49,871 nt of DNA from Streptacidiphilus jiangxiensis. Its GTDB lineage: Bacteria; Actinomycetota; Actinomycetes; Streptomycetales; Streptomycetaceae. The DNA lies in NCBI RefSeq assembly GCF_900109465.1, contig NZ_FOAZ01000038.1, positions 1 to 49,871 of the forward strand, read 5' to 3'. Made by a program: the position numbers and the translations under genes. Under the pieces are notes generated by a model, which was not told the origin of the DNA, made no database searches, and worked only from the letters and a program-made list of their open reading frames with translations. Positions 15,925-24,016 of this stretch are shown here, one piece after another; within the stretch, counting starts at the first letter, position 1; the number at the start of each line of letters is the position of its first letter.

Positions 15925-16668
15925 ATGAACGTCGAGATCAGCGCGCTGACGCGGCGCTTCGGCACGGTTCAGGCCGTGGCCGGGGTGGACCTGCAGGCCG
16001 GTCCAGGGGTCTTCGGCCTGCTGGGGCCGAACGGCGCGGGCAAGACCTCGCTGCTGCGGATGATGGCCACGGCGCTGCCGCCCTCCTCCGGCACCCTGCG
16101 GCTGCTCGGCCGGGACCCGGGCAGCCACCGCCCCCGCTGCGAGATCCGCCGCCGGCTCGGCTACCTGCCGCAGCACCCCGGCTACCTCCCGGGGTTCACG
16201 GTGACGGAGTACGTCGAGTACTTCGCGCTGCTGAAGGAGGTGCCGTCGGCCCGGATCGGCGCGGCGGTCGCCACCGCCGTCGAGCGGGTGGGCCTCGGCG
16301 ACCGGAGGAAGGCCCGACTGCGGACCCTGTCGGGCGGCATGCTCCGCCGGGCCGGCATCGCCCAGGCCATCGTCAACCAGCCGGACCTGCTGCTGCTCGA
16401 CGAGCCGACCGCCGGCCTCGACCCGCAGCAGCGCGTCTCCTTCCGGGCGCTGCTGCGGGAACTCGGCGAGCACGCCACCGTGGTGGTGAGCACCCATCTG
16501 GTCGAGGACGTCGCCACGGCCTGCGCGGAGGTGGCCCTGATGGACCGGGGCAGGATCGCCTTCCAGGGAACGCCTGCGGGCTTGGCCGCGCGGGGTGACG
16601 AACGGGACGTCGGCGACACCCCGATCGAGCGCGGCTACAGCGCCGTCCTGTCGGAGGCACGGTCGTGA
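15925..16668 (+). CDS. ABC transporter ATP-binding protein
   Basis: 247-aa exporter-type ATPase. Walker A is GLLGPNGAGKTS, the Q-loop YLPQHPGYLP, the signature LSGGMLRRAGIAQ, Walker B LLLLDEPTAGLDP, and the H-loop VVVSTHLVEDV. The start ATG at 15925 follows GAGGGGGAA. The stop overlaps the GTG of the next gene by 4 bp. With the two membrane proteins downstream it forms an exporter whose expression is probably set by the divergent two-component system. Confidence 0.93.
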   Translation: MNVEISALTRRFGTVQAVAGVDLQAGPGVFGLLGPNGAGKTSLLRMMATALPPSSGTLRLLGRDPGSHRPRCEIRRRLGYLPQHPGYLPGFTVTEYVEYFALLKEVPSARIGAAVATAVERVGLGDRRKARLRTLSGGMLRRAGIAQAIVNQPDLLLLDEPTAGLDPQQRVSFRALLRELGEHATVVVSTHLVEDVATACAEVALMDRGRIAFQGTPAGLAARGDERDVGDTPIERGYSAVLSEARS

Positions 16669-18236
16669 GCGCGGGAACGTCGGCGACGGCGGCTCCGGCG
16701 GCGATCGCGCGCCCGCGCCGGGTGACGGCGCACCTGCGGCGCCTGCTGCGGCTGCTCCAGCTGGAGCTGCGGCACTCCGCGATGGTCTGGATGCTGCCGG
16801 TGGCGATCGCGCTGTTCTGGCTCACCACCTATCGCAAGGACATGGCCATGCCGCCGCTGTGGAACCTGCGCGCGGCCGGGCTGCAGACCGGCGCGGTGGC
16901 CTGCTTCGCCGTCCCGGTGACCGGCGCGGCGGCCTGGGAGGCCTCGCGCGAGGCCCGGCGCCGCCTCGGCGACCAACTGACCGTCACCGTCCGTCCGCGC
17001 TGGGAGCGGCAGGTCGCGTCCTGGCTGGCCATCACGGTCTGGGCCACGGCGGCGTATCTGGGATGCGTCGCCTGCCTCTACGGGGTGACTGCCAGTCAGG
17101 CATCGTGGGGTGGTCCGCTGTGGTGGCCCGTCGTGGTCGCCGGCGCGAGCCTGCCGGCGTTCGGCGCCCTCGGGTTCGTCCTGGGGACGCTGTTGCCGGG
17201 GCGGTTCACGGCGCCGGTGGCGACCGTCGCGGTCTTCTTCGCCCTCGTGCTCAGCACCCAGCCCATTCACGGGGGCCGGTCCGCCTGGCAGGTCACACCG
17301 ATCGTCACCGGCGGCGGAGGCATGGGCCTGTTCGGAGGATCGGCGACCTTCCACCCGTTCGCCGCCGACCTCGCCAAGGCGCAGGTGATGTTCCTGGCGG
17401 GGCTCACCGTCGCGCTGCTCGGGCTCCTCGCCCTGCTCCCCGGCGCGGCCGGCCGGGCGGCGCGGTGGGTCGGCGCCGCCCTGGCCGGCGCCGGGTTGGC
17501 GAGCGTCGTCACCGCGGTCGCCCTGACCGGAACGGGCACCCTCGGCGTCGACGGGATGCTCGACATCCCGGCGCTGCACGATCCCGCCACGGACCGGCCG
17601 CTCCGGTACACCCCCGTCTGCGACCGCGGGCCGATCCCGCTCTGCGTCAACCCCGCCTACGCACCCCTCCTGCAAGCCACCTCGCACGCGCTGGCACCGG
17701 TCACCGCCCAACTGGCCGGACTCCCTGGCGCGCCCACCCGGATCGTGCAGACGTCGACGACCTACGGCCAGGACGCCGGCAGCAGCCGGACCACCGGCCG
17801 CGGGACCGGAGCGCGCGGGGACGGAGCGCGCGGGGGTGACGGGGCGAGCGGTTTCCATCTGATCCTCCCCGTGCAACAGCCGGGGCCCACCATGACGGCC
17901 GACCAGATGGCGGCCCAGGTGGCGGCGGACTACGGCCCGCAGCTGGTGGCGCGCGTGGTCGGTGACGGCCCCGACGCCTCCGATGCGCAGAACGCGGTGG
18001 CCAGGGCGCTGCTGCTCGCGGCGGGCCTGGCTGACCCGGCGGCATCGTCCGGTGCGGCCGGGCCGGGTCACCCCGGCCTGGATGCGCCCGACTGGCCGAC
18101 CCTGACGCGGGGATCGGCGGCGTACGCGGCCTGCGAGCGTTTCACCGCCCTGCCGGAGACCGCGCGTCGGGCCTGGCTGGTCCAGCACCTCGCCGCGCTC
18201 CGGGCCGGCTCGCTCACGCCGGAGCAGCTGCCGTGA
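16665..18236 (+). CDS. ABC-associated membrane protein with large extracytoplasmic region
   Basis: 523-aa permease-like protein, GTG start within the overlap with the ATPase gene. About six hydrophobic segments occupy residues ~45-290 (e.g. MVWMLPVAIALFWL, LLGLLALLPGAAG). Then comes a soluble tail of some 220 residues with a Gly/Arg-rich repeat-like linker (TGRGTGARGDGARGGDGASG) and no further clear helices. I do not recognise a named family; position argues for the membrane subunit of the exporter. The soluble tail might be a substrate-binding or signalling part, a guess. Coupled by a 4-bp overlap to the next gene. Confidence 0.75.
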   Translation: MSAGTSATAAPAAIARPRRVTAHLRRLLRLLQLELRHSAMVWMLPVAIALFWLTTYRKDMAMPPLWNLRAAGLQTGAVACFAVPVTGAAAWEASREARRRLGDQLTVTVRPRWERQVASWLAITVWATAAYLGCVACLYGVTASQASWGGPLWWPVVVAGASLPAFGALGFVLGTLLPGRFTAPVATVAVFFALVLSTQPIHGGRSAWQVTPIVTGGGGMGLFGGSATFHPFAADLAKAQVMFLAGLTVALLGLLALLPGAAGRAARWVGAALAGAGLASVVTAVALTGTGTLGVDGMLDIPALHDPATDRPLRYTPVCDRGPIPLCVNPAYAPLLQATSHALAPVTAQLAGLPGAPTRIVQTSTTYGQDAGSSRTTGRGTGARGDGARGGDGASGFHLILPVQQPGPTMTADQMAAQVAADYGPQLVARVVGDGPDASDAQNAVARALLLAAGLADPAASSGAAGPGHPGLDAPDWPTLTRGSAAYAACERFTALPETARRAWLVQHLAALRAGSLTPEQLP

Positions 18237-18847
18237 GCGCCCGCCTGCTCGTGCTCCACGCCCTGGGGCGCCGGGCGCACGTCGCCCTGCTCGTGATCGC
18301 GGGCTGCGCCCTCGGACTGCGACTCGCGCTGCTCGGGCACTGGGACGCCTACGGGGCGCTGCAGCTGCCGCTGATCTTCGAGACGGCAGCCGCCGTCGCC
18401 GTCGCCGCCGCGACGGCGAGCCCGTTCGGCGAGCCGGAGCGAGTGGCGGGGCGGTGGCTGCCGCACCTGCGGGTGGCCGTCACGCTGACGTTGACCGCCG
18501 CGGCGGTCGGGCTGCTCGCCACCGCCGGTCTCGGCGGCCACCTGGCCGACGGCACCGCGGGCGTGCTGCGCAACGTCACCGGGATCACCGGCATCGGTCT
18601 GCTCTGCGCTGCCGCACTCGGCGGGGGCCTGTCCTGGACGGGACCGACCGGGTTCCTGGTCGCGGCCCTCTACGCCCTGTACGCGCGGTGGCATCCGCCC
18701 GGGCTGACCACCCCGTTGCTCTGGCCCGCCCGCCCACCGCACGACCTGGGCGGCGCCCTGTGCGCCGGGTTGGTGTTCGCCGGCGGGCTGACAGCGGCGA
18801 CCCTGCGCGGCGCCCGCGACCGACCCACCGACCCGGACGCGGCCTGA
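18233..18847 (+). CDS. Small integral membrane protein of the ABC operon
   Basis: 204-aa protein with about five or six predicted membrane segments and short loops; no domain recognised. The GTG start overlaps the upstream stop (GTGA), so translation is coupled and the product probably joins or assists the exporter. The frame ends 5 bp before the convergent small gene at 18853. Confidence 0.75.
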   Translation: MSARLLVLHALGRRAHVALLVIAGCALGLRLALLGHWDAYGALQLPLIFETAAAVAVAAATASPFGEPERVAGRWLPHLRVAVTLTLTAAAVGLLATAGLGGHLADGTAGVLRNVTGITGIGLLCAAALGGGLSWTGPTGFLVAALYALYARWHPPGLTTPLLWPARPPHDLGGALCAGLVFAGGLTAATLRGARDRPTDPDAA

Positions 18848-18852
18848 GCCTG

Positions 18853-19086
18853 TCAGGCAAGGTCCTGGCTCTGGCCATCGGTCCCTCTGGGAGCCCGCTT
18901 CAGGGCGGTCCGGCAGCGCGGACACAACTGACCGACTTCGATGTCTTCGCCGTCAGCATCGGTGATGGGGCGCACCTCCGCGATGGACGACAACAGTCTG
19001 TGGCACAGGGTGGCGCCGTCGGCGTCGGGGACGACGTGCCACAGTACGGCGGTCGCGACTCCGTATTCGGCTTTCAGCGTGGTCAT
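18853..19086 (-). CDS. Small Cys-containing hypothetical protein
   Basis: 77 aa, starting MTTLKAEYG, with LCHRLLSS in the middle and LCPRCRTALKRAPRG near the end, a pattern seen in many small Streptomyces proteins that may bind zinc through one Cys-x2-Cys and an earlier Cys/His pair. The ATG overlaps the stop of the upstream gene (ATGA). No function assigned. Confidence 0.65.
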   Translation of the reverse strand: MTTLKAEYGVATAVLWHVVPDADGATLCHRLLSSIAEVRPITDADGEDIEVGQLCPRCRTALKRAPRGTDGQSQDLA

Positions 19087-19619
19087 GGCCGGTGGCCTGC
19101 TTCCCCTGACTCCTGGTGCACCCGCGCGTGGACGGAGCGGATGAGTCGTTGCTGAGGTTCGCTCAGTCCACACAGGCCGGTCATGGTGTCACCGGGTACG
19201 TCATGGGTGCCGCAGATGGCCAGGGCGCCGTGGATCGGCGGATCGGGGCCACCGAAGGCGGCCACGAGCGCCTGGCCGACCGGGTTGGGGGGCCGGCCGG
19301 AGGCGCGGAAGTCATCCTCTGTGCAGCCACACAACCCTTGGGCTCTGCCCCGGGCACGCAGAATGGTGAAGGCCACGGTGCTCGCGTGCGCGGCGTCGGG
19401 GTCCATGAGCATCGCGCGGGTGTCGCCGTCACGGAAATGCAGCCGTCCGTCCGGATCGATGAGGGCATAGATGCCAGGTATGGCGGAACATCCTCCTGTT
19501 CCAGGAGGTTCGGGCGCCAGTTCCGGACGCGGCGACGTGCCCTCCCGTTCGCTGACCTCGACGTCTGTCGTCGGCCGAGGCCCGTTCCCGCACGGTCGAT
19601 CACCACCCTCACCACGCAT
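19083..19619 (-). CDS. Hypothetical protein, 178 aa
   Basis: The central part reads IPGIYALIDPDGRLHF, then DPDAAHASTVAFTILRARG and NPVGQALVAAFGGPDPPIHG. It looks like a compact soluble domain but I do not recognise the family. The first ~40 residues are low-complexity, so the true start may be internal. It sits 9 bp after the DUF3040 gene and overlaps the next small gene by 4 bp, so the three probably form an operon. Confidence 0.6.
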   Translation of the reverse strand: MRGEGGDRPCGNGPRPTTDVEVSEREGTSPRPELAPEPPGTGGCSAIPGIYALIDPDGRLHFRDGDTRAMLMDPDAAHASTVAFTILRARGRAQGLCGCTEDDFRASGRPPNPVGQALVAAFGGPDPPIHGALAICGTHDVPGDTMTGLCGLSEPQQRLIRSVHARVHQESGEAGHRP

Positions 19620-19628
19620 GACTGAGTG

Positions 19629-19955
19629 TCACCAACCATGATGATCAAAGCTGTTCGGGCCACGCTGCCTGGCCGGCTTCATCGCGGTGAGCAGCATCCA
19701 CCAGGCCGCGTCCGCCAGCAGGACCGTGACGGCCGACAGAAGGACATCTGCGTTTCGCAGGGTGAGGGCCACGGTGAGCAGGAAGGCGCCGAGTGCCAGC
19801 CCGACGAGCCCGACCACGCGGCGGGCACCGCGGCGGTGGTGTCGCGGCGGAGCCCAGGCATGGAAGCACTCCAGCAGGTACGCCAGGTCGGGTTCGCTCG
19901 CGCTCAGATGCTGCTCGATGTCGGACAATGCGCGTCGCTCCCGCTGGGAAATCAT
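19629..19955 (-). CDS. DUF3040 small membrane protein
   Basis: 108 aa. The N-terminus MISQRERRALSDIEQHLSAS is the hallmark of DUF3040, followed by about two membrane segments (VVGLVGLALGAFLLTVAL; VTVLLADAAWWMLLTAM). DUF3040 proteins are small actinobacterial membrane proteins of unknown role, often near stress-regulation genes. The ATG at 19955 has GGGAGG about 8 nt upstream; the longer frame from 20030 is not needed. First gene of a probable three-gene operon. Confidence 0.85.
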   Translation of the reverse strand: MISQRERRALSDIEQHLSASEPDLAYLLECFHAWAPPRHHRRGARRVVGLVGLALGAFLLTVALTLRNADVLLSAVTVLLADAAWWMLLTAMKPARQRGPNSFDHHGW

Positions 19956-20205
19956 CGCGTGCGCCTCCCGTGTTCCGGTTCTGGGACTTCGGCGCCGACA
20001 ACAGACCGGCTTGCCATCGGGCCGGCCCAACCGCGCCTCCTGAGATCAGCCACGGTCGGGCACGTCCGGGCAGCATCGTCGCCGGCGCGATCCACGCGCT
20101 TCCGAGGAGTTCCCCACCGCTGACCACGCCCGCCCGCTTCGCCGACGACCCCCGTGCGGCGTGTGAGCGGCCCGCGTGCGTCCCTGACCGGGCGGCGATG
20201 CTGTT

Positions 20206-20315
20206 CGCTGACATCCGGACTCCTCGGCTGTCTCGTCTGGACACCGCCGGGGTCTGGGGCAGCAGGAGCGCTCGCCGCTGGAGCGGCCGGCTCAGTCGGT
20301 CCGGCCGAGACGCCG
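20206..20315 (-). pseudogene. Remnant of a duplicated STAS-gene 5' end
   Basis: About 110 bp closely resemble 20888-20996, the start and upstream region of the STAS gene. Shared stretches include CCGCCGGGGTCTGGGGCAGC and GAGCGGCCGGC/AAGCGGCCGGC. In the same frame the first codons read MSANSIAARS against MSTNRITARS in the intact gene, after which similarity stops. It looks like the promoter-leader and first ~10 codons of a second STAS gene whose body has been lost. The rest of the gap 19956-20485 shows no gene. Confidence 0.65.
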
Positions 20316-20485
20316 GAGCCCAGGGCTTCGGGCGCTCGAACCCGCCAACAACGCGCTTCCGCCACCGACTCTACGCCGGACCGCGGCAGCCCGATAACGC
20401 ACGGACCGGCCGGAAGAAGCCGAAGCACCCGTCGGCGTGGCCGGGGGCGTCTCGTCGGCTCCCGCGTCCGTGGAGATGAGCGTCG

Positions 20486-20896
20486 TCAGCGGTCCTCGCC
20501 CATGTCGTCCAGGGACAGCAGAGGGGCGTCGGTGCAGACCAGCGCGATCAGCCGGGCCACGACGGGTCTCGGGTGGTGCAGCCGCAGGGACACTCCGGCC
20601 GCAGCGGCTCGATCGTAGGCCTGCAGCAGCGCGCTCAGCCCGCTGCAGTCGCAGAAGCTGACCCGGGTGAGGTCCACCTCGATGGCGCGCACGCCGTCGG
20701 CCACGCATCGCGACAGTGCGTGGCGGACGATCGGAGCGGAGTCCATGTCGATCTCGCCGACCAGGGTGATCTCGGCTCGGCCGTACCAGTCGTGCCGCTC
20801 GACGGTGAGTGTCCCCGTCGGCCTTGCGGCGCCGCGCTGGGGCGACGGGCGATGGCGGACCGTCATCGAGCGGGCGGTGATGCGGTTCGTGGACAT
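20486..20896 (-). CDS. Anti-sigma-factor antagonist (STAS domain)
   Basis: 136-aa SpoIIAA/RsbV-like protein that, unphosphorylated, sequesters an anti-sigma kinase and so frees a stress sigma factor. The STAS core is present: TLTVERHDWYGRAEITLVGE, IEVDLTRVSFCDCSGLSAL with likely phosphorylated Ser85 (DCSG in place of DSSG), then LLQAYDRAAAAGVSL. The ATG at 20896 follows GAGGAG with 6-nt spacing; the longer frame from 21100 is a leader shadow. No anti-sigma kinase or sigma gene adjoins, but a PP2C phosphatase, the class that reactivates such antagonists, lies at 35477-36682. Confidence 0.9.
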   Translation of the reverse strand: MSTNRITARSMTVRHRPSPQRGAARPTGTLTVERHDWYGRAEITLVGEIDMDSAPIVRHALSRCVADGVRAIEVDLTRVSFCDCSGLSALLQAYDRAAAAGVSLRLHHPRPVVARLIALVCTDAPLLSLDDMGEDR

Positions 20897-20996
20897 CCAG
20901 ATCTCCTCGGCCGTCTCCTCTGGAGCGCCGCCGGGGTCTGGGGCAGCTGGAACGAGCACGGCCGAAGCGGCCGGCACCGTCGGTCTTTCCGGAGGC
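20888..20996. repeat. Intact copy of the duplicated STAS leader
   Basis: First codons and upstream leader of the STAS gene, the counterpart of the remnant at 20206-20315. The two copies are direct repeats about 682 bp apart. The rest of the gap up to 21475 has no convincing gene. Confidence 0.6.
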
Positions 20997-21475
20997 GCCT
21001 CGACACAGGGGGCCCGAATGCTCACACCGGACAAGAACGGGTGTTCCACTACGGACTGTACGGCTTCCCGGAGCGGACCGATACCGTGCCACCTGGACAC
21101 CTGACGTCCGCCAGGGCCGCGTCCCGCCCGAGCCAGATCCGGATGGCGTGGAACCCCGCCCCACGGGTGTCACCGGCGTTGATCGGTGCCTCGCCGACCA
21201 TGACGACGCAGCACACCCCGGAGGGCGCAGGCCCACGCCCCTGAGCCTGCGCGTGCTCCATGAGCGACTGAGGGACCGGCGCGGCAGCCATGATCCGGAC
21301 TAGGCTGTGGAGGTGCTTCTTTCCGCGCCCCGAGCGAGCGGCTCGGTGCGTCCGGGGGCGAGCCGAGTGCGGCGAGGATTGCTGTCCGCGCAGCTGAGGT
21401 CGGCGGCGGTGCTGGATCATCCGGCCTGCCGCCACACCGCTGCGCCTCAGCTTCGCCGGAACAGGACGACGACTG

Positions 21476-22219
21476 GTGATCAGTGACGGCATGGCCGAGG
21501 TGCTGCGCCTGCTCCAGCTCGACGTCGGGTTCGACGCCGCAGCCGAGGTCGCCGCGCGTGCAGCCGAGACCCTGGGCGTGGACGGCCTTACGGTCTCTCT
21601 CGCGACCGGGGGTGACCGGGCAGAGCTGATGTGGTGCACCGACCAGGCCGCCGGCCGCTTCGAGGACGTGCAGTTGACCCTCGGCGAGGGCCCTGGCCCC
21701 GAGGCCGCCCGCACCGGTGCGATGGTGCTGGTGCCTGACCTGGCCCAGGTGCGACCGGAGCGCTGGCCCGCGCTGAACGGTGAGACTTCGGGGCTGGACG
21801 TCCGCGCGGTGTTCTGTTTCCCGATGGGCATCGGGGCCATCCGCGTCGGCGTGCTGACCGTGGTACGCCGGACGGTGGGGCCGTTGACCGATGGACAGGT
21901 CGGCGACGCGCAGGTGCTGGCGCACGCCTTGACCGGGCGCGCGCTGGGCAGCGTCGTCGCGGGCCTGGACGGCACCGTTCCGGCCGACTCCGCCGACACT
22001 CTGCTGCACGCGGTCGTGCACCAGGCGACCGGCATGGTGAGCGTCCAGCTCGACGTGCCCCTGTCCCAGGCTCTGCTGCGGCTGCGCGCGCATGCCTACA
22101 GCAGCGGCCGCCCCTTGACCGACATCTCCCGGGACGTGGTCGCGCGGCGCCTGCGCCTGGACCACAACGGCAACGACAACGGCAACGGCAACCCGTTGCC
22201 CGTCTCAGACAAGGACTGA
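21476..22219 (+). CDS. GAF-ANTAR regulator 1
   Basis: 247 aa. Residues ~20-160 form a GAF sensor domain (AAETLGVDGLTVSLATGG...LTLGEGPGPEAARTG). The C-terminal ~60 residues (LLHAVVHQATGMVSVQLDVP, ALLRLRAHAYSSGRPLTDIS) are an ANTAR RNA-binding domain, which acts by transcription antitermination. The GTG at 21476 has AGGA about 10 nt upstream; an ATG 15 nt later is possible. A GGCAACGG/CCGTTGCC hairpin with a CAAC loop lies near the 3' end (22181-22200). The tail is Asn-Gly rich. It is followed after 5 bp by a second GAF-ANTAR gene. Confidence 0.86.
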   Translation: MISDGMAEVLRLLQLDVGFDAAAEVAARAAETLGVDGLTVSLATGGDRAELMWCTDQAAGRFEDVQLTLGEGPGPEAARTGAMVLVPDLAQVRPERWPALNGETSGLDVRAVFCFPMGIGAIRVGVLTVVRRTVGPLTDGQVGDAQVLAHALTGRALGSVVAGLDGTVPADSADTLLHAVVHQATGMVSVQLDVPLSQALLRLRAHAYSSGRPLTDISRDVVARRLRLDHNGNDNGNGNPLPVSDKD

Positions 22220-22224
22220 TCGCC

Positions 22225-22965
22225 ATGGCACGCGAACAGGAGATCACCAAGGTCTTCGTCGAGGTCGCCGACTCCCTGATCGACGATTTCGACCTGATCG
22301 ACTTTCTCCAGCAACTGTCCGAGCGTTGTGTGGAACTGCTGGACGTTGCCGCGTGCGGGGTGCTGCTGGCCGACGAGCACGACGTGCTGCAGGTGCTGGC
22401 CGCCTCGGACGAGGACACCCGGCTGCTGGAACTGTTCGCCCTGCAGCACGACCAGGGCCCCTGCGTCGACTGCTACCGCAGTGGCCTGCCACGCACCAGC
22501 ATCAACCTCGAAGACCCGAACGCCCAGCAGGCCTGGCCGCAGTTCGCCCCTGCCGCCCGCCAGTCCGGCTTCGTGTCCACCAATGCGATCCCGATGCGGC
22601 TGCGCCGGAAGGTCATCGGCGCCCTCGGCCTGTTCCAGACCAGCGGTCGTCCCCTCAGCGACGCGGACGCCACCCTGGCCCAGGCGCTGGCGGACGTGGC
22701 CACCATCGCGATCCTTCAGCAGCGAACCCTGGCCCACAGCGAGACCGAGCGCAGCCAGCTCCAGTACGCGCTGACCAGCCGCATCGTCCTTGAGCAGGTC
22801 AAGGGCATCCTCGCCGAACGCTGGCAGGTCACCACGGACGAGGCGTTCGTGGCGTTCCGCGCGTACGCCCGCGCCCACCATCACCAGCTCTCGCACCTGG
22901 CTCGCCTGATTGCCGACGGAGCATTCGACACCGAGCAGATCCCCCGCCCACCCCAGCATCGCTGA
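22225..22965 (+). CDS. GAF-ANTAR regulator 2
   Basis: 246 aa. The GAF domain spans about residues 20-170 (CGVLLADEHDVLQVLAASDE, QGPCVDCYRSGLP with a Cys-x2-Cys, IPMRLRRKVIGALGLFQ). The ANTAR domain follows (ALTSRIVLEQVKGILAERW, EAFVAFRAYARAHHHQLSHL). AAGGAC lies about 8 nt before the ATG. Cotranscribed with the first GAF-ANTAR gene, and the two may heterodimerise. The CVDC motif could make the sensor redox-sensitive, which is a guess. Confidence 0.9.
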   Translation: MAREQEITKVFVEVADSLIDDFDLIDFLQQLSERCVELLDVAACGVLLADEHDVLQVLAASDEDTRLLELFALQHDQGPCVDCYRSGLPRTSINLEDPNAQQAWPQFAPAARQSGFVSTNAIPMRLRRKVIGALGLFQTSGRPLSDADATLAQALADVATIAILQQRTLAHSETERSQLQYALTSRIVLEQVKGILAERWQVTTDEAFVAFRAYARAHHHQLSHLARLIADGAFDTEQIPRPPQHR

Positions 22966-23034
22966 CCTCGCCGGCTCCGGGGTACGGAGCGGTGCATCGA
23001 CGGGGTGGTGTCGCGTCAGCGGTCCACCGGCGGA

Positions 23035-23580
23035 TCAGAGTTCGTCCGGCGCCGATCCGCTGTGCGTCGGGGCCGCCTTGGCGTCGCGCCGTTGCGGGGA
23101 GCAGGCACCCCGCCGGGTGCGTGCCGCGGCGATCTCCTGTTCAGCCGCCGACCGGCCGAGCCAGGAGGCACCGTCGAAGGACTTGCCGGGTTCCAGGTCC
23201 TTGTAGACCTCGAAGAAGTGCTGGATCTCCCGGAGGTCGTGGGCGAAGACGTCGCCGAGCTCGTGCAGGTGCTTCATGCGGGGGTCGGTCGCCGGGACGC
23301 ACAGCACCTTGTCGTCCTCACCCTGCTGGTCGTTCATGCGGAACATGCCCAGCGCACGGCAGCGGATCAGCACCCCCGGGAAGGTGGGGTCGCCACCCAG
23401 GACGAGTGCGTCCAGCGGCTCGCCGTCCAGTCCGAGAGTGCCTTCGACGTAGCCGTAGTCGGCCGGATAGCGGGTGGAGGTGAAGAGCATCCGGTCCAAC
23501 CGGATGCGCCCGAGATCGTGGTCCATCTCGTACTTGTTGCGGGATCCCTGAGGGATTTCAACGACGACGACGAAGTCCAT
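23035..23580 (-). CDS. ppa: Inorganic pyrophosphatase with altered signature (paralogue)
   Basis: 181-aa family I pyrophosphatase. IPQGSRNKYEMDHDLGRIRL, STRYPADYGYVEGTLG, DDKVLCVPATDPR and HFFEVYKDLEPGKS all match. The active-site signature is DGEPLDALV (Asp52-Gly-Glu54-Pro-Leu-Asp57) where the family has DGDPxD; the codon is GAG, so Glu replaces the Asp that corresponds to E. coli Asp67, proposed to activate the attacking water. The C-terminus ends in an extra basic, Ala-rich tail. The ATG at 23580 has AGGAG 8 nt upstream. The change suggests a second copy with changed activity; a housekeeping Ppa would be elsewhere. Confidence 0.9.
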   Translation of the reverse strand: MDFVVVVEIPQGSRNKYEMDHDLGRIRLDRMLFTSTRYPADYGYVEGTLGLDGEPLDALVLGGDPTFPGVLIRCRALGMFRMNDQQGEDDKVLCVPATDPRMKHLHELGDVFAHDLREIQHFFEVYKDLEPGKSFDGASWLGRSAAEQEIAAARTRRGACSPQRRDAKAAPTHSGSAPDEL

Positions 23581-23695
23581 GTCCCGCTCCTGCCGACGGC
23601 ACGGATCAAACTCCAGGCTACGACCCGGGCACCGGGGTGGCCTGGGCGGGTGGGTCGTCTCGCGCATCCGGCGCGAGCCGCGCAGGCTGGGGTGC

Positions 23696-23950
23696 ATGAC
23701 GATGGACATCGACCTGGAGGCCCTGACCGACCGGATCATGGACGAGGCCCGCAGGGGCGATCGGGCGGCCGTCGAGAAGTCCCTCGCTGCTTGGGGGATG
23801 AAGGGCATGGCGGCGGGATTCCTGGTCGCACAGCAGCAGGACGTCCGGCTTCTCCTCGACGGCCAGGTCGAGCGGCTGCTCGACTACGCGAGGGCGAACG
23901 GGGCCACGCCGGAAACACTGAAGTGGCTGCAGGAACAGCTGTCCCCATAG
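23696..23950 (+). CDS. Small hypothetical protein, 84 aa
   Basis: Acidic, mostly helical protein starting MTMDIDLEALTDRIMDEARR and ending ATPETLKWLQEQLSP. No family recognised. It is divergent from the pyrophosphatase (115 bp apart) and convergent with CorA. The ribosome site is weak (GGCTGGGG), so the start could be the ATG two codons later. Confidence 0.6.
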   Translation: MTMDIDLEALTDRIMDEARRGDRAAVEKSLAAWGMKGMAAGFLVAQQQDVRLLLDGQVERLLDYARANGATPETLKWLQEQLSP

Positions 23951-24016
23951 ACCGCCTCCCCCACGCCGATCTTGTGATCGCCCGGGTCCACGACGTCCCA
24001 GGGCCCCCGGCTCCGG

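Noticed and set aside
21049..21290. Possible small minus-strand gene (MVGEAPINAGDTRGAGFHAI...)
   Set aside because: Reads reasonably like protein but has no ribosome site and no recognised family; could be real, evidence too thin.
22141..22200. ANTAR-target dual hairpin between the two GAF-ANTAR genes
   Set aside because: Only one hairpin (22181-22200) is visible and it lies inside the coding tail; no second hairpin or terminator, so not called as an ANTAR site.
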